The position numbers were made by a program, and so were the translations under genes. This document shows, in pieces, positions 18,893-27,430 of a stretch of 64,000 nucleotides of DNA (the first letter of the stretch is position 1; each line of letters opens with the position of its first letter). The notes under the pieces were generated by a model. That model was not told the DNA's origin and did no database searches. It was given only the letters and a program-made list of their open reading frames with translations. Where the stretch lies: assembly GCF_004366075.1 (NCBI RefSeq), contig NZ_SODU01000001.1:124001-188000 (forward strand), in the 5' to 3' direction. The DNA is from Kribbella pratensis. Its GTDB lineage: Bacteria > Actinomycetota > Actinomycetes > Propionibacteriales > Kribbellaceae.

Positions 18893-19492
18893 ATGGATGC
18901 CAAGACCCTGCAGGCCTATGACAGTGCCGCTGAGGCTTTTGCTGACGATTGGGACAGTCAGCCCGCCGGTACCGATTTACAGGCTCTGGTACGGCGCTAC
19001 TTCACGCCTGGTCCGACCGCCGACGTCGGCTGCGGTAGCGGTCGGGACGCTGCCTGGCTGACCGCGGACGGTTTCCCCACGATTGGTTTCGAGCCGTCGG
19101 AGGGACTACTTGTTGAGGCGAAACGCAGGCATCCGGATGTCACCTTCAGGTATGCAGCGCTACCTGAACTGAAAGGTGTTGCCGACGGCACCTTCACCAA
19201 TGTGCTCTGCGAGACCGTGATCATGCATCTCGAGCCGTCCGCCGTCGCGAACTCGGTGCGACGCCTGGTGGAGATCCTGCAGCCCGGCGGTACGCTCTAC
19301 CTCACCTGGCGAGTGACTGAAGGTTCGAACCAGCGTGACAATGCCGGCCGCCTGTACGCCGTGGTGGACCCCGATGTCGTCTGTGCCGCCCTGGACCGAG
19401 CGGAACTGCTGCTGGACGAAGAGTCGATCAGCAGCAGTTCCGGTAAGAAGATCCACCGCCTGATCGCACGTAAACACCAGCCTCACCGCTAA
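18893..19492 (+). CDS. Class I SAM-dependent methyltransferase
   Basis: This 199-residue methyltransferase has motif I ADVGCGSGRDAAWLTADGF (near 43-61), the acidic residue at the end of strand 2 in TIGFEPSEGLLVEAKRRHP, and a motif region TNVLCETVIMHLEPSAV. GGAGGAG lies upstream of the ATG at 18893. The substrate is unknown. The ECF sigma gene is convergent, with only 4 bp between stop codons. It resembles tellurite-resistance/UbiE-like small methyltransferases in layout, but that is only fold similarity. Confidence 0.85.
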   Translation: MDAKTLQAYDSAAEAFADDWDSQPAGTDLQALVRRYFTPGPTADVGCGSGRDAAWLTADGFPTIGFEPSEGLLVEAKRRHPDVTFRYAALPELKGVADGTFTNVLCETVIMHLEPSAVANSVRRLVEILQPGGTLYLTWRVTEGSNQRDNAGRLYAVVDPDVVCAALDRAELLLDEESISSSSGKKIHRLIARKHQPHR

Positions 19493-19496
19493 TTCG

Positions 19497-20039
19497 TCAG
19501 CCGTTCCCTGTGCGACGGCTTGGGAAGTGATCGGCCAGGTCGCTGCGTAGTCTGGCTCGGCCGCGGTGGATCCGGCTCTGAACTGTGCCCAACTTGATGT
19601 TCAGGATGGTGGCAATCTGAAGATAGGGCAGGCCTTCGACATCGCGGAGCATGACGGGGTCACGCAGGCGTGGCGGAAGCCCGTTGAGCGCTGTCCGCAA
19701 GTCGTCGCCGAGCCTGCGGTTGTCGAAGATGTCGGCCGGGGACGGGTCGCTGCAGGCCAACGTGTCGTGAGCACCGTCGGGCAACGGTTCGAGTCTGATG
19801 CGATGCATGGAGTACAGCCGGTCGCGAAAGAGGTTGGTGGTGATACGGCACAGCCAGCCCTCGAAGTTGCCGGGCTTGTATGTATGCAGATAGCGGAAAG
19901 CCCGGAGGAACACGTCTTGAGTCAGATCGTCCGCGTCGTGAGGATTTCCTGTCAGCCGATAGGCTAAACGTCGCACGCTTCTGGAATGCGCTCTGTAGAT
20001 GTCCTCCAATGGGGCGGAGAAGACTTCGTCATGCATCAT
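19497..20039 (-). CDS. ECF-subfamily RNA polymerase sigma factor
   Basis: This 180-residue sigma-70-family factor has region 2 (EDIYRAHSRSVRRLAYRLTG then NPHDADDLTQDVFLRAFRYL, including the DAEDLTQ-like helix) and region 4 (PVMLRDVEGLPYLQIATILN then IKLGTVQSRIHRGRARLRS, with the helix-turn-helix). The linker is short, as in ECF factors. GAGGG lies 4 nt before ATG 20039; an upstream GTG at 20090 is possible. No anti-sigma gene is next to it in this window, so its signal is unknown. Confidence 0.9.
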   Translation of the reverse strand: MMHDEVFSAPLEDIYRAHSRSVRRLAYRLTGNPHDADDLTQDVFLRAFRYLHTYKPGNFEGWLCRITTNLFRDRLYSMHRIRLEPLPDGAHDTLACSDPSPADIFDNRRLGDDLRTALNGLPPRLRDPVMLRDVEGLPYLQIATILNIKLGTVQSRIHRGRARLRSDLADHFPSRRTGNG

Positions 20040-20299
20040 TGCGCCCTCATCACCGTGGGCGCGAGGCACGCTGACCTGCTCGATCGGCACCTGCCCGACG
20101 CCCGGGATCGTAGATATTGTCGGCTATTGATTCATCATCGGCGGCCAATCGGACTGTATGCGTGCGTCGAGGCTGACGGCATCTGTCACACGACCGGCCC
20201 ACGAGCGCGAGCAGCCGTCACACCGCTGATCAGTCCGTTGTCGTCCTTCAGGAGTTCGACCGACACGGCCGATCGCTGGGCGCCGCTACGCCGCCTATC

Positions 20300-20515
20300 G
20301 CAAGGAGAACCTGGCGGCCGTTGTCATCGCCTTGCTGCTGCGGAGGAGCAGTTGCATGAAGGCGAACGGCAGCTCGGCTGCGTAGTCGAGCGAGCGGTCT
20401 TGCCGATGCCTGGATCGCCGACGATGACCAGGGCTCCACTGCGTCGTGGGCGGCGCATCAAGTGATCGATTTCAGCGCGTTCCGCGGCTCGCCCGTACAG
20501 CGACCGCCGCTCATC
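20300..20515 (-). pseudogene. N-terminal fragment of a LuxR-type (LAL) ATPase regulator
   Basis: On the minus strand from about 20515 one frame reads RRSLYGRAAERAEIDHLMRR then PRRSGALVIVGDPGIGKTA, the start and Walker A of a large ATP-binding LuxR regulator. After that the frame shifts and about 20 residues seem lost; AELPFAFMQLLLRS follows in another frame, which is the next block of such proteins. The rest of the gene is absent. The fragment stops at the point where a recombinase remnant begins on the other strand. Confidence 0.6.
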
Positions 20516-20520
20516 CGCGA

Positions 20521-21096
20521 CAGATCTATCTCCGTAAGGATCTGATCACTCCGCACATCAATCGCTGGATCGGCAGCCTGTTCGATCCAATCCATCGGAG
20601 CGAGACGATCACAGCACTCCTGCAGGCTGACGACTCAGCCGACCAGCTACGCGACCAGGTCCAACGACTGCGAGATCGCGCGGCCGCGGCCGAGACTGTT
20701 ATGGAGAAGTTGCGCAAGGCATTGGATGCCGGTTGGGATCCGGTCGAGTTGCGGGCGCAGTACAACGCGGCGGCTGCGGAGAAGCACGCGGCCGAGGCGG
20801 CACTCGCCGCGGCGCCGAGTGAGAAGGGTCTGACCCGTGAGGAACTCGAGGCGCATGTCAACCAGCTCAGCGACGTCGCGCGGGCCTTGGACTCTGCCGA
20901 GCCGGAGGAGCTGAGTGAGCTCTACTCGTCGCTTCGACTGTCGCTGACGTATCACCACATCGATCAGACTGTCGACGTGGAGGTCGACCCGTTGACCGAC
21001 CGTGTGGATAAGTACCGTGTCCGAGGAGGAACACGCACCTTAACCACACGCCTGGACCTGGAGCTCGACACCGATCCAGCTGCACGAAACCCGTAA
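20521..21096 (+). pseudogene. C-terminal remnant of a large serine recombinase
   Basis: The frame from 20521 begins RQIYLRKDLITPHINRWIGS and continues through a coiled-coil (RDQVQRLRDRAAAAETVMEK) and AGWDPVELRAQYNAAAAEKH. It is clearly homologous to the last third of the intact recombinase at 50640-52406, which reads VYLREDHLTGKINAWIARLF and VGWDPETLTEQYNAAAADKR. The catalytic and zinc domains are missing. At the end, VRGGT is followed by about 20 extra residues (RTLTTRLDLELDTDPAARNP), where the intact copy stops. It looks like the trace of an older insertion or a displaced end of the island. Confidence 0.8.
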
Positions 21097-21219
21097 CACG
21101 GATGGCAGGTGCGTAAAGGTGTCTGTAAGAGGGCGCTTGGGCGATGCCACGGACCGGTCTGAACGACGTGGGTGAGGTTCGGTCGGCAGTTGCCGATGAT
21201 TGGGCGGTTGCCCTCAGAT

Positions 21220-21918
21220 CTAGCCGAACTCGCCGAGCCGCCGCGCAGCCTGCTCGATGCGGTGGACGACATCCGGGAGAACTTCGGCTGCATTCATAAG
21301 GTTGGATGCACTGCGGCCTAAGCTTTCGGCGCTGAAGATCTCGGCAGCCTCCGCCAGGGCCAGGGCACTCCGCCGGTCGGGGGAGATGTCGGGTGACGAC
21401 AACAAATCCACGAGGTACCTCAGCTCACGGACGTTCTCCTCGGTGGCCTCTCCGGTCTTCTCGAGCCGCTCGGTAATCGATTCGAGGCGGTCGAGTGGGG
21501 GTTTCGCGAGCTTGGCGAGGAGGTCCATGAACTTGTCAGGATCCGAGATTGTGGCGCCGCTGAGTGCCGCGACCTCCGGGCCGTCGTGCGACTCCTTCCA
21601 CTGCCGAAGGAGTTCTGACGGATAACGCTTCTCGTCGTCGTCGACCTCGTCATGGTGTGGATGACACAAAAGAAGGAGGTTGTAGAAGGAGTCGCGTACC
21701 GTAGCGGGAAGGTCAGGGCGGTAGCGTGCACCCCGCACTCCATAGATGTGCGCGACTTGCGCATTCTTTCGATACACGCCGGGGCGGACTTCGAATACGA
21801 CCGGCATGGTGCAACCGGGTGCGTAGCAGCGGCCGCTACTCAAGGCCCAGAGCGCCGCCTCGGTGGCCGGATGAATCTTCTTGCGTTCGCCTGCGCCCTC
21901 GGCGCGATCCGGTGACAT
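21220..21918 (-). CDS. HNH endonuclease-domain protein
   Basis: This 232-residue protein has an N-terminal HNH nuclease domain: a first zinc pair in SSGRCYAPGCTMPV, the catalytic AHIYG histidine, and LLLLCHPHHDEVDDDE with the final His/Cys ligands. A helical C-terminal region follows (about 100-232, including LDRLESITERLEKTGEATEE, a likely coiled coil). ATG 21916-21918 is chosen over an upstream in-frame start because the protein pattern begins there. Such HNH-plus-helical proteins occur as stand-alone nucleases or defence effectors. The context, just inside the recombinase remnant, supports an accessory role, but no partner gene is evident. Confidence 0.82.
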   Translation of the reverse strand: MSPDRAEGAGERKKIHPATEAALWALSSGRCYAPGCTMPVVFEVRPGVYRKNAQVAHIYGVRGARYRPDLPATVRDSFYNLLLLCHPHHDEVDDDEKRYPSELLRQWKESHDGPEVAALSGATISDPDKFMDLLAKLAKPPLDRLESITERLEKTGEATEENVRELRYLVDLLSSPDISPDRRSALALAEAAEIFSAESLGRSASNLMNAAEVLPDVVHRIEQAARRLGEFG

Positions 21919-22117
21919 GTGGCCAGCTTGGCAGTCGGCGTAGCGGTTGGCTTGATGCTTCGGCGTGCCATGTGGATCGGACGCCTGGCGCCAGAACCAG
22001 TGCACAGATCGACTGGTGCCAGCGTCGGCATCACCCTCTTGAAGGAGTCGTCCGTGCTGGCAATATCCGATCTGTGGTGAGTGCGCGTCAATCCGAGATT
22101 GCGCAGTCTGAATGCAA

Positions 22118-22360
22118 TTAATCGGTCAGACGATGCTTGGTGCGCAACGTTCCGCGCCGCTCTTTTGTCAGTTCAGTATTCACGATCGCTCGGCTTGTGC
22201 TCGTGCCTTGGAATGTATGTCGCGTGCCGCAGGGGCTGACGTTGGATCCGGTAGCGTCGCGATCGGTCTTCGTCGAAGGCTCCTCTGCGACCGCGGTGGA
22301 GCACGCATGAGCGGTGCAGATAGTCGGATATTCATATCGTGGCGGGAGTAGGTCAGTCAT
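22118..22360 (-). CDS. Possible small protein, translationally coupled
   Basis: An 80-residue frame starts at ATG 22358-22360, overlapping the TGA of the small membrane protein gene as ATGA. The product (MTDLLPPRYEYPTICTAHAC, then a polar Thr-rich chain) matches no family I know. The overlap with a gene that has a good ribosome site is the main support. The third-position GC is lower than in chromosomal genes nearby, in line with island DNA. Confidence 0.35.
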   Translation of the reverse strand: MTDLLPPRYEYPTICTAHACSTAVAEEPSTKTDRDATGSNVSPCGTRHTFQGTSTSRAIVNTELTKERRGTLRTKHRLTD

Positions 22361-22557
22361 CTGCCGGCGGACCCGCCTGCGATCTTCTCCACGGCTTTGA
22401 CGATGTGTGGAGCAAGCTTCAAGACGTACTCTCGGCGGTCGGTTGGTAGTGCCAATGCGAGGAGCGCGAGAACTCCGAAGAGGACGAGCAATACGGTCAG
22501 CGGAACAACGCCGACAAGTAACCGAGCCGCGCTGCCAGTGAGTGTCATCGGGAGCAT
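22357..22557 (-). CDS. Small single-pass membrane protein
   Basis: This 66-residue protein is one long hydrophobic helix (LLVGVVPLTVLLVLFGVLAL, continuing LALALPT) followed by a basic/amphipathic tail (DRREYVLKLAPHIVKAVEKI). GGAG lies 5 nt before ATG 22555-22557. It overlaps the preceding small gene by 13 bp and the next by 4 bp, so the three may form one operon. Its position between an HNH gene and an ATPase/TOPRIM gene would allow a toxin-like or membrane-effector role, but that is speculation. Confidence 0.6.
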   Translation of the reverse strand: MLPMTLTGSAARLLVGVVPLTVLLVLFGVLALLALALPTDRREYVLKLAPHIVKAVEKIAGGSAGR

Positions 22558-22736
22558 TGGTTCTCCTGAAGCTGTGGGTCTGGCTGACCGTGAGCTGTTC
22601 GGAGCTCGGTGTCGCTCACCGGCGCCGAAGCGGTCTGAGGCTGCGCCTGCTGCAGGCTGAGGGCGCGACGCTTGCAGATGGACCGAGATCCATCTGTGCG
22701 TTCGATGCCGTGATGCATCGCTGATCTCTCGTGCAT
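22545..22736 (-). CDS. Small hydrophilic protein, first gene of a tiny operon
   Basis: A 63-residue frame with ATG 22734-22736 and a good ribosome site (AGGAG, 5 nt spacing). The product starts MHERSAMHHGIERTDGSRSI and is polar and Gln-rich later (SLQQAQPQTASAPVSD). It ends inside the start of the membrane-protein gene (13-bp overlap), which suggests coupling. A perfect inverted repeat lies 28 bp upstream. No family is recognised. Confidence 0.45.
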   Translation of the reverse strand: MHERSAMHHGIERTDGSRSICKRRALSLQQAQPQTASAPVSDTELRTAHGQPDPQLQENQCSR

Positions 22737-22763
22737 GAGCTCTCCTGGCGCGAGGGTTGATTA

Positions 22764-22784
22764 GGTGCCAACGGATTTGGCACC
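22764..22784. promoter_or_regulatory. Perfect inverted repeat, probable operator of the small-gene operon
   Basis: GGTGCCAA-CGGAT-TTGGCACC has 8-bp arms with a 5-nt spacer, giving a two-turn protein-binding geometry. It lies 28 bp before the ATG at 22736 on the minus strand. A second palindrome, GTGTCGACAC (22882-22891), lies about 100 bp further upstream. Confidence 0.55.
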
Positions 22785-22899
22785 GGCATAGCGCGAACAG
22801 CTAGGCGGAGTCGCGTTGGGGCTACGTTTCTGACGATTGAGCCCGGACTTGCTCGGGGATTGCGCGCGACCTTGACCCAAGGTGTCGACACTGACTGTA

Positions 22900-24595
22900 A
22901 CTCAGCCTTGGTGTTGCGCCAGGTGTCCTAGAGTCTAGAAGGCCTTGTAGGTAAGGAGAATCGCCACATTTGAATGATTCGGCCAGGGCTGAATATTGCT
23001 GACAGTAGTCGGCTCAGGTGGATGACTGACGATAAGACAAGCTCTTGTGGGGGCGCTCGTCAGACTGCTGACGACTGGATCTGTCGGCAGCCAGGTGTGC
23101 GCAACGCAGGCCGATGTGCTCCGGGCGGACGCCTGAGCCGGGAATCGGCGGAGCAGATGCGCGGCGCTTGAACGGACCGGAGCAGAAGCGGTGCACCGGT
23201 GCGGCACCGGTGCACCGGCAGGGAACCGACCGGAGCGGTCTCGGTGCACCGGAAGAGTATGGAGGGGTACTGCTACGCCGAATGGAGCGGATACAACAGA
23301 CCGAGGTCGGACGTGGTCGCCGCGTGGCCGGACGCCGTGGCCGGGACTGCACCGGGTGGCCGAACGGGGCGGCTGCCGCGGGACCGACACGCGTGGCCGG
23401 ACACGGCGGACGGGACCGGACGGGGCGGCCGGACAAGCTGAGCCCGGTTGGGGTGGTGGGGTGTGGCTGCCATGTGTCCGGACAGGTGGGCAGGACGGGG
23501 GCCGGGACCGGTGGCTGGACAGGGCGGGTGGCGTCGTGGACCACGATGGACAGGCGGAGGCTGCACTCGGGCAAGTCGGGGCGGCGCGGCGCTGGAGCGG
23601 ATGAAGACAGTGGCGGGGCGGCACTGGTGCACCGTAGTGCTCCGGGATCGGTGCAGTGCAGTGGTGCGAGTCCGAGCGGCGAGACGAAACTTGCATCGGA
23701 GCGGTCCAGTGCACGTGGAGCGGAAGAGGGCGGGTCGGGCGTGAGGGGATGAGATCAACTCGGCTGGCTGATCGGAAGGGTGGTTGACGCCGAGGGGAAA
23801 GGTGGGCGACGGCGGGGCTGGGCGCGTCGCGTGACAGATGGCTGATGGCGAGTTCTCGGCTGTCTCAATGGAACTCTCCGTAGCCGGCGGTCTTCGTGCG
23901 ATCTGAGACAACCGGCATTCTTCACATCTGTGTGACATGCGACACGTTCTGCGGGTCGCCAGCGGTTGACGAGCCGACTTGCTGCGTGGCGAGCAACTGG
24001 CAGTCGAACTGCCTGTTCGGCAGCGCCGACGGCGAACGACCAGAGATGCGTTGCCACCGCGCGACAGAAGCTGTATCGAGATGCAGGGCGGGATGACGAC
24101 CTCTCGCTGCGGCATCTGCCGTCGCTGAACGGTTACTAGTCGGAGCTCTGGTACGCCGGGATGTAGTGGCGGGTCTCGGTCGAGCTGCCGATGGAGAGAT
24201 AACGGCGCTCGATGACCTTGCGCTTGAACCCAGTCTTCGCTCCGAACGTTGTCCTGCTTCGGTCGTGCTGGCGAGGGTGACTGAGGAGAGACCGATCTCG
24301 ATCGGCGGTAACAGGACTGCCTAGGTTTGGTCCATTTCGACGGTAGCGGTTGTCGGCGTACGTCTGGCGGTCTGGCGTCGGCTGGAGCTCTCGTGTTCTG
24401 AGGAGTTGCGAGCGCTCGTGCTCGATCCGGTGGTAGCGAGTGCGGCGCCCTCGACGGGGCTTCGATCGACAGGCCGCGGAGCGAGGTCCAGCCCCAGCTC
24501 CCGAGCGACAACGGCGAGAACCCGGTGCACTCGTGATCGGGCGCGTCCGGTCGAGTCCGGTGGGTGCCTACATCATGAGCTCCGCACTTGCTGGG
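22900..24595. other. Gene-poor, repeat-rich stretch
   Basis: About 1.7 kb with no gene I can support. From 23190 to 23740 the plus strand is very G-rich and built from variations of GTGCACCGG and GGCCGGAC (for example CGTGGCCGGACGCCGTGGCC and CGTGGCCGGACACGGC). Open frames in this part on both strands have no recognisable protein pattern and low-complexity composition. The 24060-24595 part, downstream of the ATPase/TOPRIM gene, likewise shows nothing convincing. Confidence 0.5.
23189..23217. repeat. Perfect 29-nt inverted repeat
   Basis: The 14-nt left arm CGGTGCACCGGTGC (23189-23202) and right arm GCACCGGTGCACCG (23204-23217) are exact complements around a single G. Each arm itself contains GGTGCACC. 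Further GTGCACCG or similar copies occur at about 23242, 23628 and 23706. Confidence 0.8.
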
Positions 24596-27154
24596 TCATT
24601 CCGCCACCTCGTGAGCGAGTGGGTTTGCTTCGACTTCCTCTGCGGAGTCCCCACTCTCGAACTCATCCTTTCTCTCCGCGACCTCAGATACGGCTGGCTT
24701 TGGACTTTTCGAACCGTCGATGACGTCCGCCGGCTCGATCTCGGTCACAGCAGCTGGCACGCCGGACGGCGTTAGGGCGTCGGCTCTGCCGTCAGCGTCG
24801 TCGATGTCGCCGATTTCCATCCTTCCCTGGTCCCTGAGGCGTGGGAGGAGTGGCAGGGTCTGAAGTTCGGTTCGGAACAGCGGATAGTCCGTGATGCGCT
24901 TCAGCGGCTCAGCCGTGAGCTCATGGTCGCGACGGATCGTCGCGAGTCCGGCCCGAATCACATCACCGACCTCGGTGTCGTCAGTCGCTGCCTCGATTCG
25001 CCGTAGCGCGACAAGCGCGCGGTCTCGGATGCAGCCATCGGGGTAGGCGTCGATGAACTCGGCGATGAGTTGCTCGACTCTCCGGTCACGGCGCCGAGCG
25101 ATCTCGGTTTCCCGCGCCGTGGCCAGGGTCTCGCTCAAAGTGGCGATCAGGGCCGCAAAGTTCGTGTCAAGCACGTCGACACCCTCTGGCGCTACCTCGT
25201 CGTTCGCGTGTTCGCCCAGGTAGGCGATTAGTTCTTTTGCGAATCCGGCCTTGCCGATCCCGGTGTCGAACGCCGCCTGAAAGGCGGACTCGATGGCGTC
25301 CCAGAGAGATGGTTTGTCTGACGTGACGCCCGCAAGGATCGCTTCGTTGGTCAGAACGTCTGCCTCTTCCTCGCTCAGGCCGAGCAAGTTTTTGGCGTAG
25401 CGCCGAGCCGCAATCCCAGCAAGGACAAGCGGTACGAGGTCTTCAGGTTCCTCGATGACGACACGTGGCTCAGCGACGGCTCCTGGGACTGCGTCTGCGA
25501 GCATCAGGATCAGGTCGTCTGGCACGGTGGGGCGACCCTTGGCGCCGCCCTTCTTGATTTGGCGCCGAGCTTCCTGGCCGGCGTTATCGCTGTCGAGCAG
25601 TACGGCGCAGGCTGGCTTGAACTGGTCGCGCCCACGAGCGAGGTACAGCATGTAAGGCATGTTCGAGCCGCCCGGTACGAGCGTCACCTCGTTCAGATCG
25701 AGAGTACGGCTGGGCGGGGCGCCGGCGAGGCGAAGTCGGCCATTCATCCCAGAAATGAGCACTTGGTCAGAGATGCCCTCCACAAACAGGTTGTCCCCAC
25801 CGATGAAGGCCGTTTCCGCTACGAATGCCCCCAGCGACGTGCGCAGCGGCTCATAGTGATTGCGGGTGGCATCGGAGACTAGCCGAGTACCCTCGTCGCC
25901 GGATCCCTTGTCGACGACTCGGACGCGGTGTCCAGCGTTACGGTTGATCAGGAACGGTGAGTGGGTGACATAGACGACCTGATCCCTGCGTTCTGAGTCG
26001 TCGGGGTGCGCGTAGTGCTCAAGGATCCGCAGCAGGTCCTGCTGACCGACGGCGGACAGATACGCGTCGGGTTCGTCCATCAACAGCACTTCGGGTACGG
26101 CTGGCCGGTCATGCGACCACAGCTGGACGAAGTACGACAAGAAGTAGGTCAGGCCGCGGCTTCGTTCGCTGAACGAGTAGTCAGTTCCAGTGCGATCCCG
26201 AATCGTGAATACGAGCTCGTGCTCACGTGGCGAGACTCTCAAAGCGAAATCTTCGTCCTGGCTCCACCACCGCGAGATGTTGAGGTGTCTGGCGATGGAC
26301 TGGTTCATCTGCTGTATGAGGGCGTTGACCAGGCCTTCGCGCTCCTCCGCAATCGCGTCCATCAGGTCGACGAACGAGCTCCGATCGATGCCGGCGAGCT
26401 TGGTCAGCAGATCCTGACCAAGCTGCCGCTGCTGGGCCACCAGTTCCCGGTCAGACTCGTCCTGGGAGGACCGGCGAGCTGCTTCGAGCAGGGAAAACAG
26501 ACCGGCCACCCGCTCCTGGAGGAGTTCCAGACCTTTGACGCCAGAGAGGAAGTTCAGCAGCTCGAAGCGCTTGTTCCGTTCGTACGGAACAGGTGTACTC
26601 CCTGCTAGGGCTGCAAGTGGGACAGAGTCAGGCAGATCGACCTGAGTCTGCAGCTTGTGAGCCTTCGGCAGCAAGGCCTGCAGTTTCGCGGCCTGAGCCG
26701 GGTTCAGCTGTACGCGCTCCTCGTTTGCGTTGAGAACCTGCACGACTCCTTCACTCGGTCTCAGCATCAGGAGGTCGCCGTTGTTCTGAAGCGGGATCTG
26801 AAGTGCTGTGAGTTGAGTCTGTTCCTCGCTCGAGAGCGCAAACACAGCACCAACTTCAGGGTGGAGCCGCTTGTCCTTTTCGACGGAGAAGAGTGTTGAG
26901 TAGCGGCAGAAGTCGCGACGTGAGTGGTCCTCGCCCGACAGCACGATGTGGATGGCATCGAGGAGATGCGACTTCCCGGACTCGTTTGCACCGACGACGG
27001 CCGTGATGTCGCGTTCGAGGTCAACTCGGACATGCGGCAGCCATCCGTCTTCGGTGACTTGCCAATTCTTCTTTTTCGATGTTGGCGCGAACTTCAGTTC
27101 GTAGTCGTAGTTGAAGGACTTGTACCAGCGGACGAGTACCTCACGGATATGCAT
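24596..27154 (-). CDS. OLD-family ATPase with C-terminal TOPRIM nuclease domain
   Basis: This 852-residue protein has an ABC/SMC-type ATPase split domain: Walker A VVGANESGKSHLL (about 53-65), signature region FSERSRGLTYFLSYFVQLW and Walker B VPEVLLMDEPDAYLS (about 358), followed by the His switch YVTHSPFLI. A TOPRIM domain follows, with LFVEGISDQVLI (Glu, about 458) and LLDSDNAGQEARR (DxD, about 521). An acidic tail ends the protein. OLD proteins are metal-dependent DNA nucleases gated by ATP and often act in phage defence. No UvrD-like GajB partner is present, so this is not a standard Gabija pair. ATG 27152-27154 has GGGAGAG upstream. It is downstream of the STAND-ATPase gene with a 276-bp gap. 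Confidence 0.88.
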   Translation of the reverse strand: MHIREVLVRWYKSFNYDYELKFAPTSKKKNWQVTEDGWLPHVRVDLERDITAVVGANESGKSHLLDAIHIVLSGEDHSRRDFCRYSTLFSVEKDKRLHPEVGAVFALSSEEQTQLTALQIPLQNNGDLLMLRPSEGVVQVLNANEERVQLNPAQAAKLQALLPKAHKLQTQVDLPDSVPLAALAGSTPVPYERNKRFELLNFLSGVKGLELLQERVAGLFSLLEAARRSSQDESDRELVAQQRQLGQDLLTKLAGIDRSSFVDLMDAIAEEREGLVNALIQQMNQSIARHLNISRWWSQDEDFALRVSPREHELVFTIRDRTGTDYSFSERSRGLTYFLSYFVQLWSHDRPAVPEVLLMDEPDAYLSAVGQQDLLRILEHYAHPDDSERRDQVVYVTHSPFLINRNAGHRVRVVDKGSGDEGTRLVSDATRNHYEPLRTSLGAFVAETAFIGGDNLFVEGISDQVLISGMNGRLRLAGAPPSRTLDLNEVTLVPGGSNMPYMLYLARGRDQFKPACAVLLDSDNAGQEARRQIKKGGAKGRPTVPDDLILMLADAVPGAVAEPRVVIEEPEDLVPLVLAGIAARRYAKNLLGLSEEEADVLTNEAILAGVTSDKPSLWDAIESAFQAAFDTGIGKAGFAKELIAYLGEHANDEVAPEGVDVLDTNFAALIATLSETLATARETEIARRRDRRVEQLIAEFIDAYPDGCIRDRALVALRRIEAATDDTEVGDVIRAGLATIRRDHELTAEPLKRITDYPLFRTELQTLPLLPRLRDQGRMEIGDIDDADGRADALTPSGVPAAVTEIEPADVIDGSKSPKPAVSEVAERKDEFESGDSAEEVEANPLAHEVAE

Positions 27155-27430
27155 GTCGCATGCTCTCCCTTTCAACCTTGGGTCGCTCGTAGGACCATCT
27201 GAAGCAAAACACCAACCTCGGACAATCGGAATGGCGCTCGAGTCGTCGCCTCCGGCCAGGAGGGAGGTCTTCAGACCGGACGACTCCGAAGGCCTGTGAC
27301 CGTCTAGGCTGGGCGAGCCGGTCGATCCAGCGCCGGAGGGATGCCTTGGGTCCGTCGATGGCACTGACGTTCACCGACGCCCTGCTACTGCGCAGACTGA
27401 CGCGCTCGTCATGGAGCCGCCCATTCGGCT

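Noticed and set aside
23114..23752. A 212-residue open frame through the G-rich repeat stretch.
   Set aside because: The composition follows the nucleotide repeats, there is no ribosome site and no protein pattern. It is more likely non-coding.
23896..24096. A Cys-rich plus-strand frame (HICVTCDTFCGSPAV).
   Set aside because: It looked like a ferredoxin-type protein at first, but the cysteine spacing fits no family and there is no ribosome site.
24321..24530. A minus-strand frame with HRVLAVVARELGLDLAP downstream of the OLD gene.
   Set aside because: It is short, without a start signal, and becomes low-complexity Ser/Thr/Arg. I cannot support it as a gene.
24596..27154. Gabija (GajA/GajB) assignment.
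   Set aside because: The ATPase/TOPRIM protein would fit GajA, but there is no UvrD-like GajB gene next to it.
27155..27374. A short frame on the minus strand between the STAND-ATPase gene and the OLD gene, ending 14 bp inside the OLD start.
   Set aside because: No ribosome site or recognisable protein, and an Arg-rich composition typical of a shadow frame.
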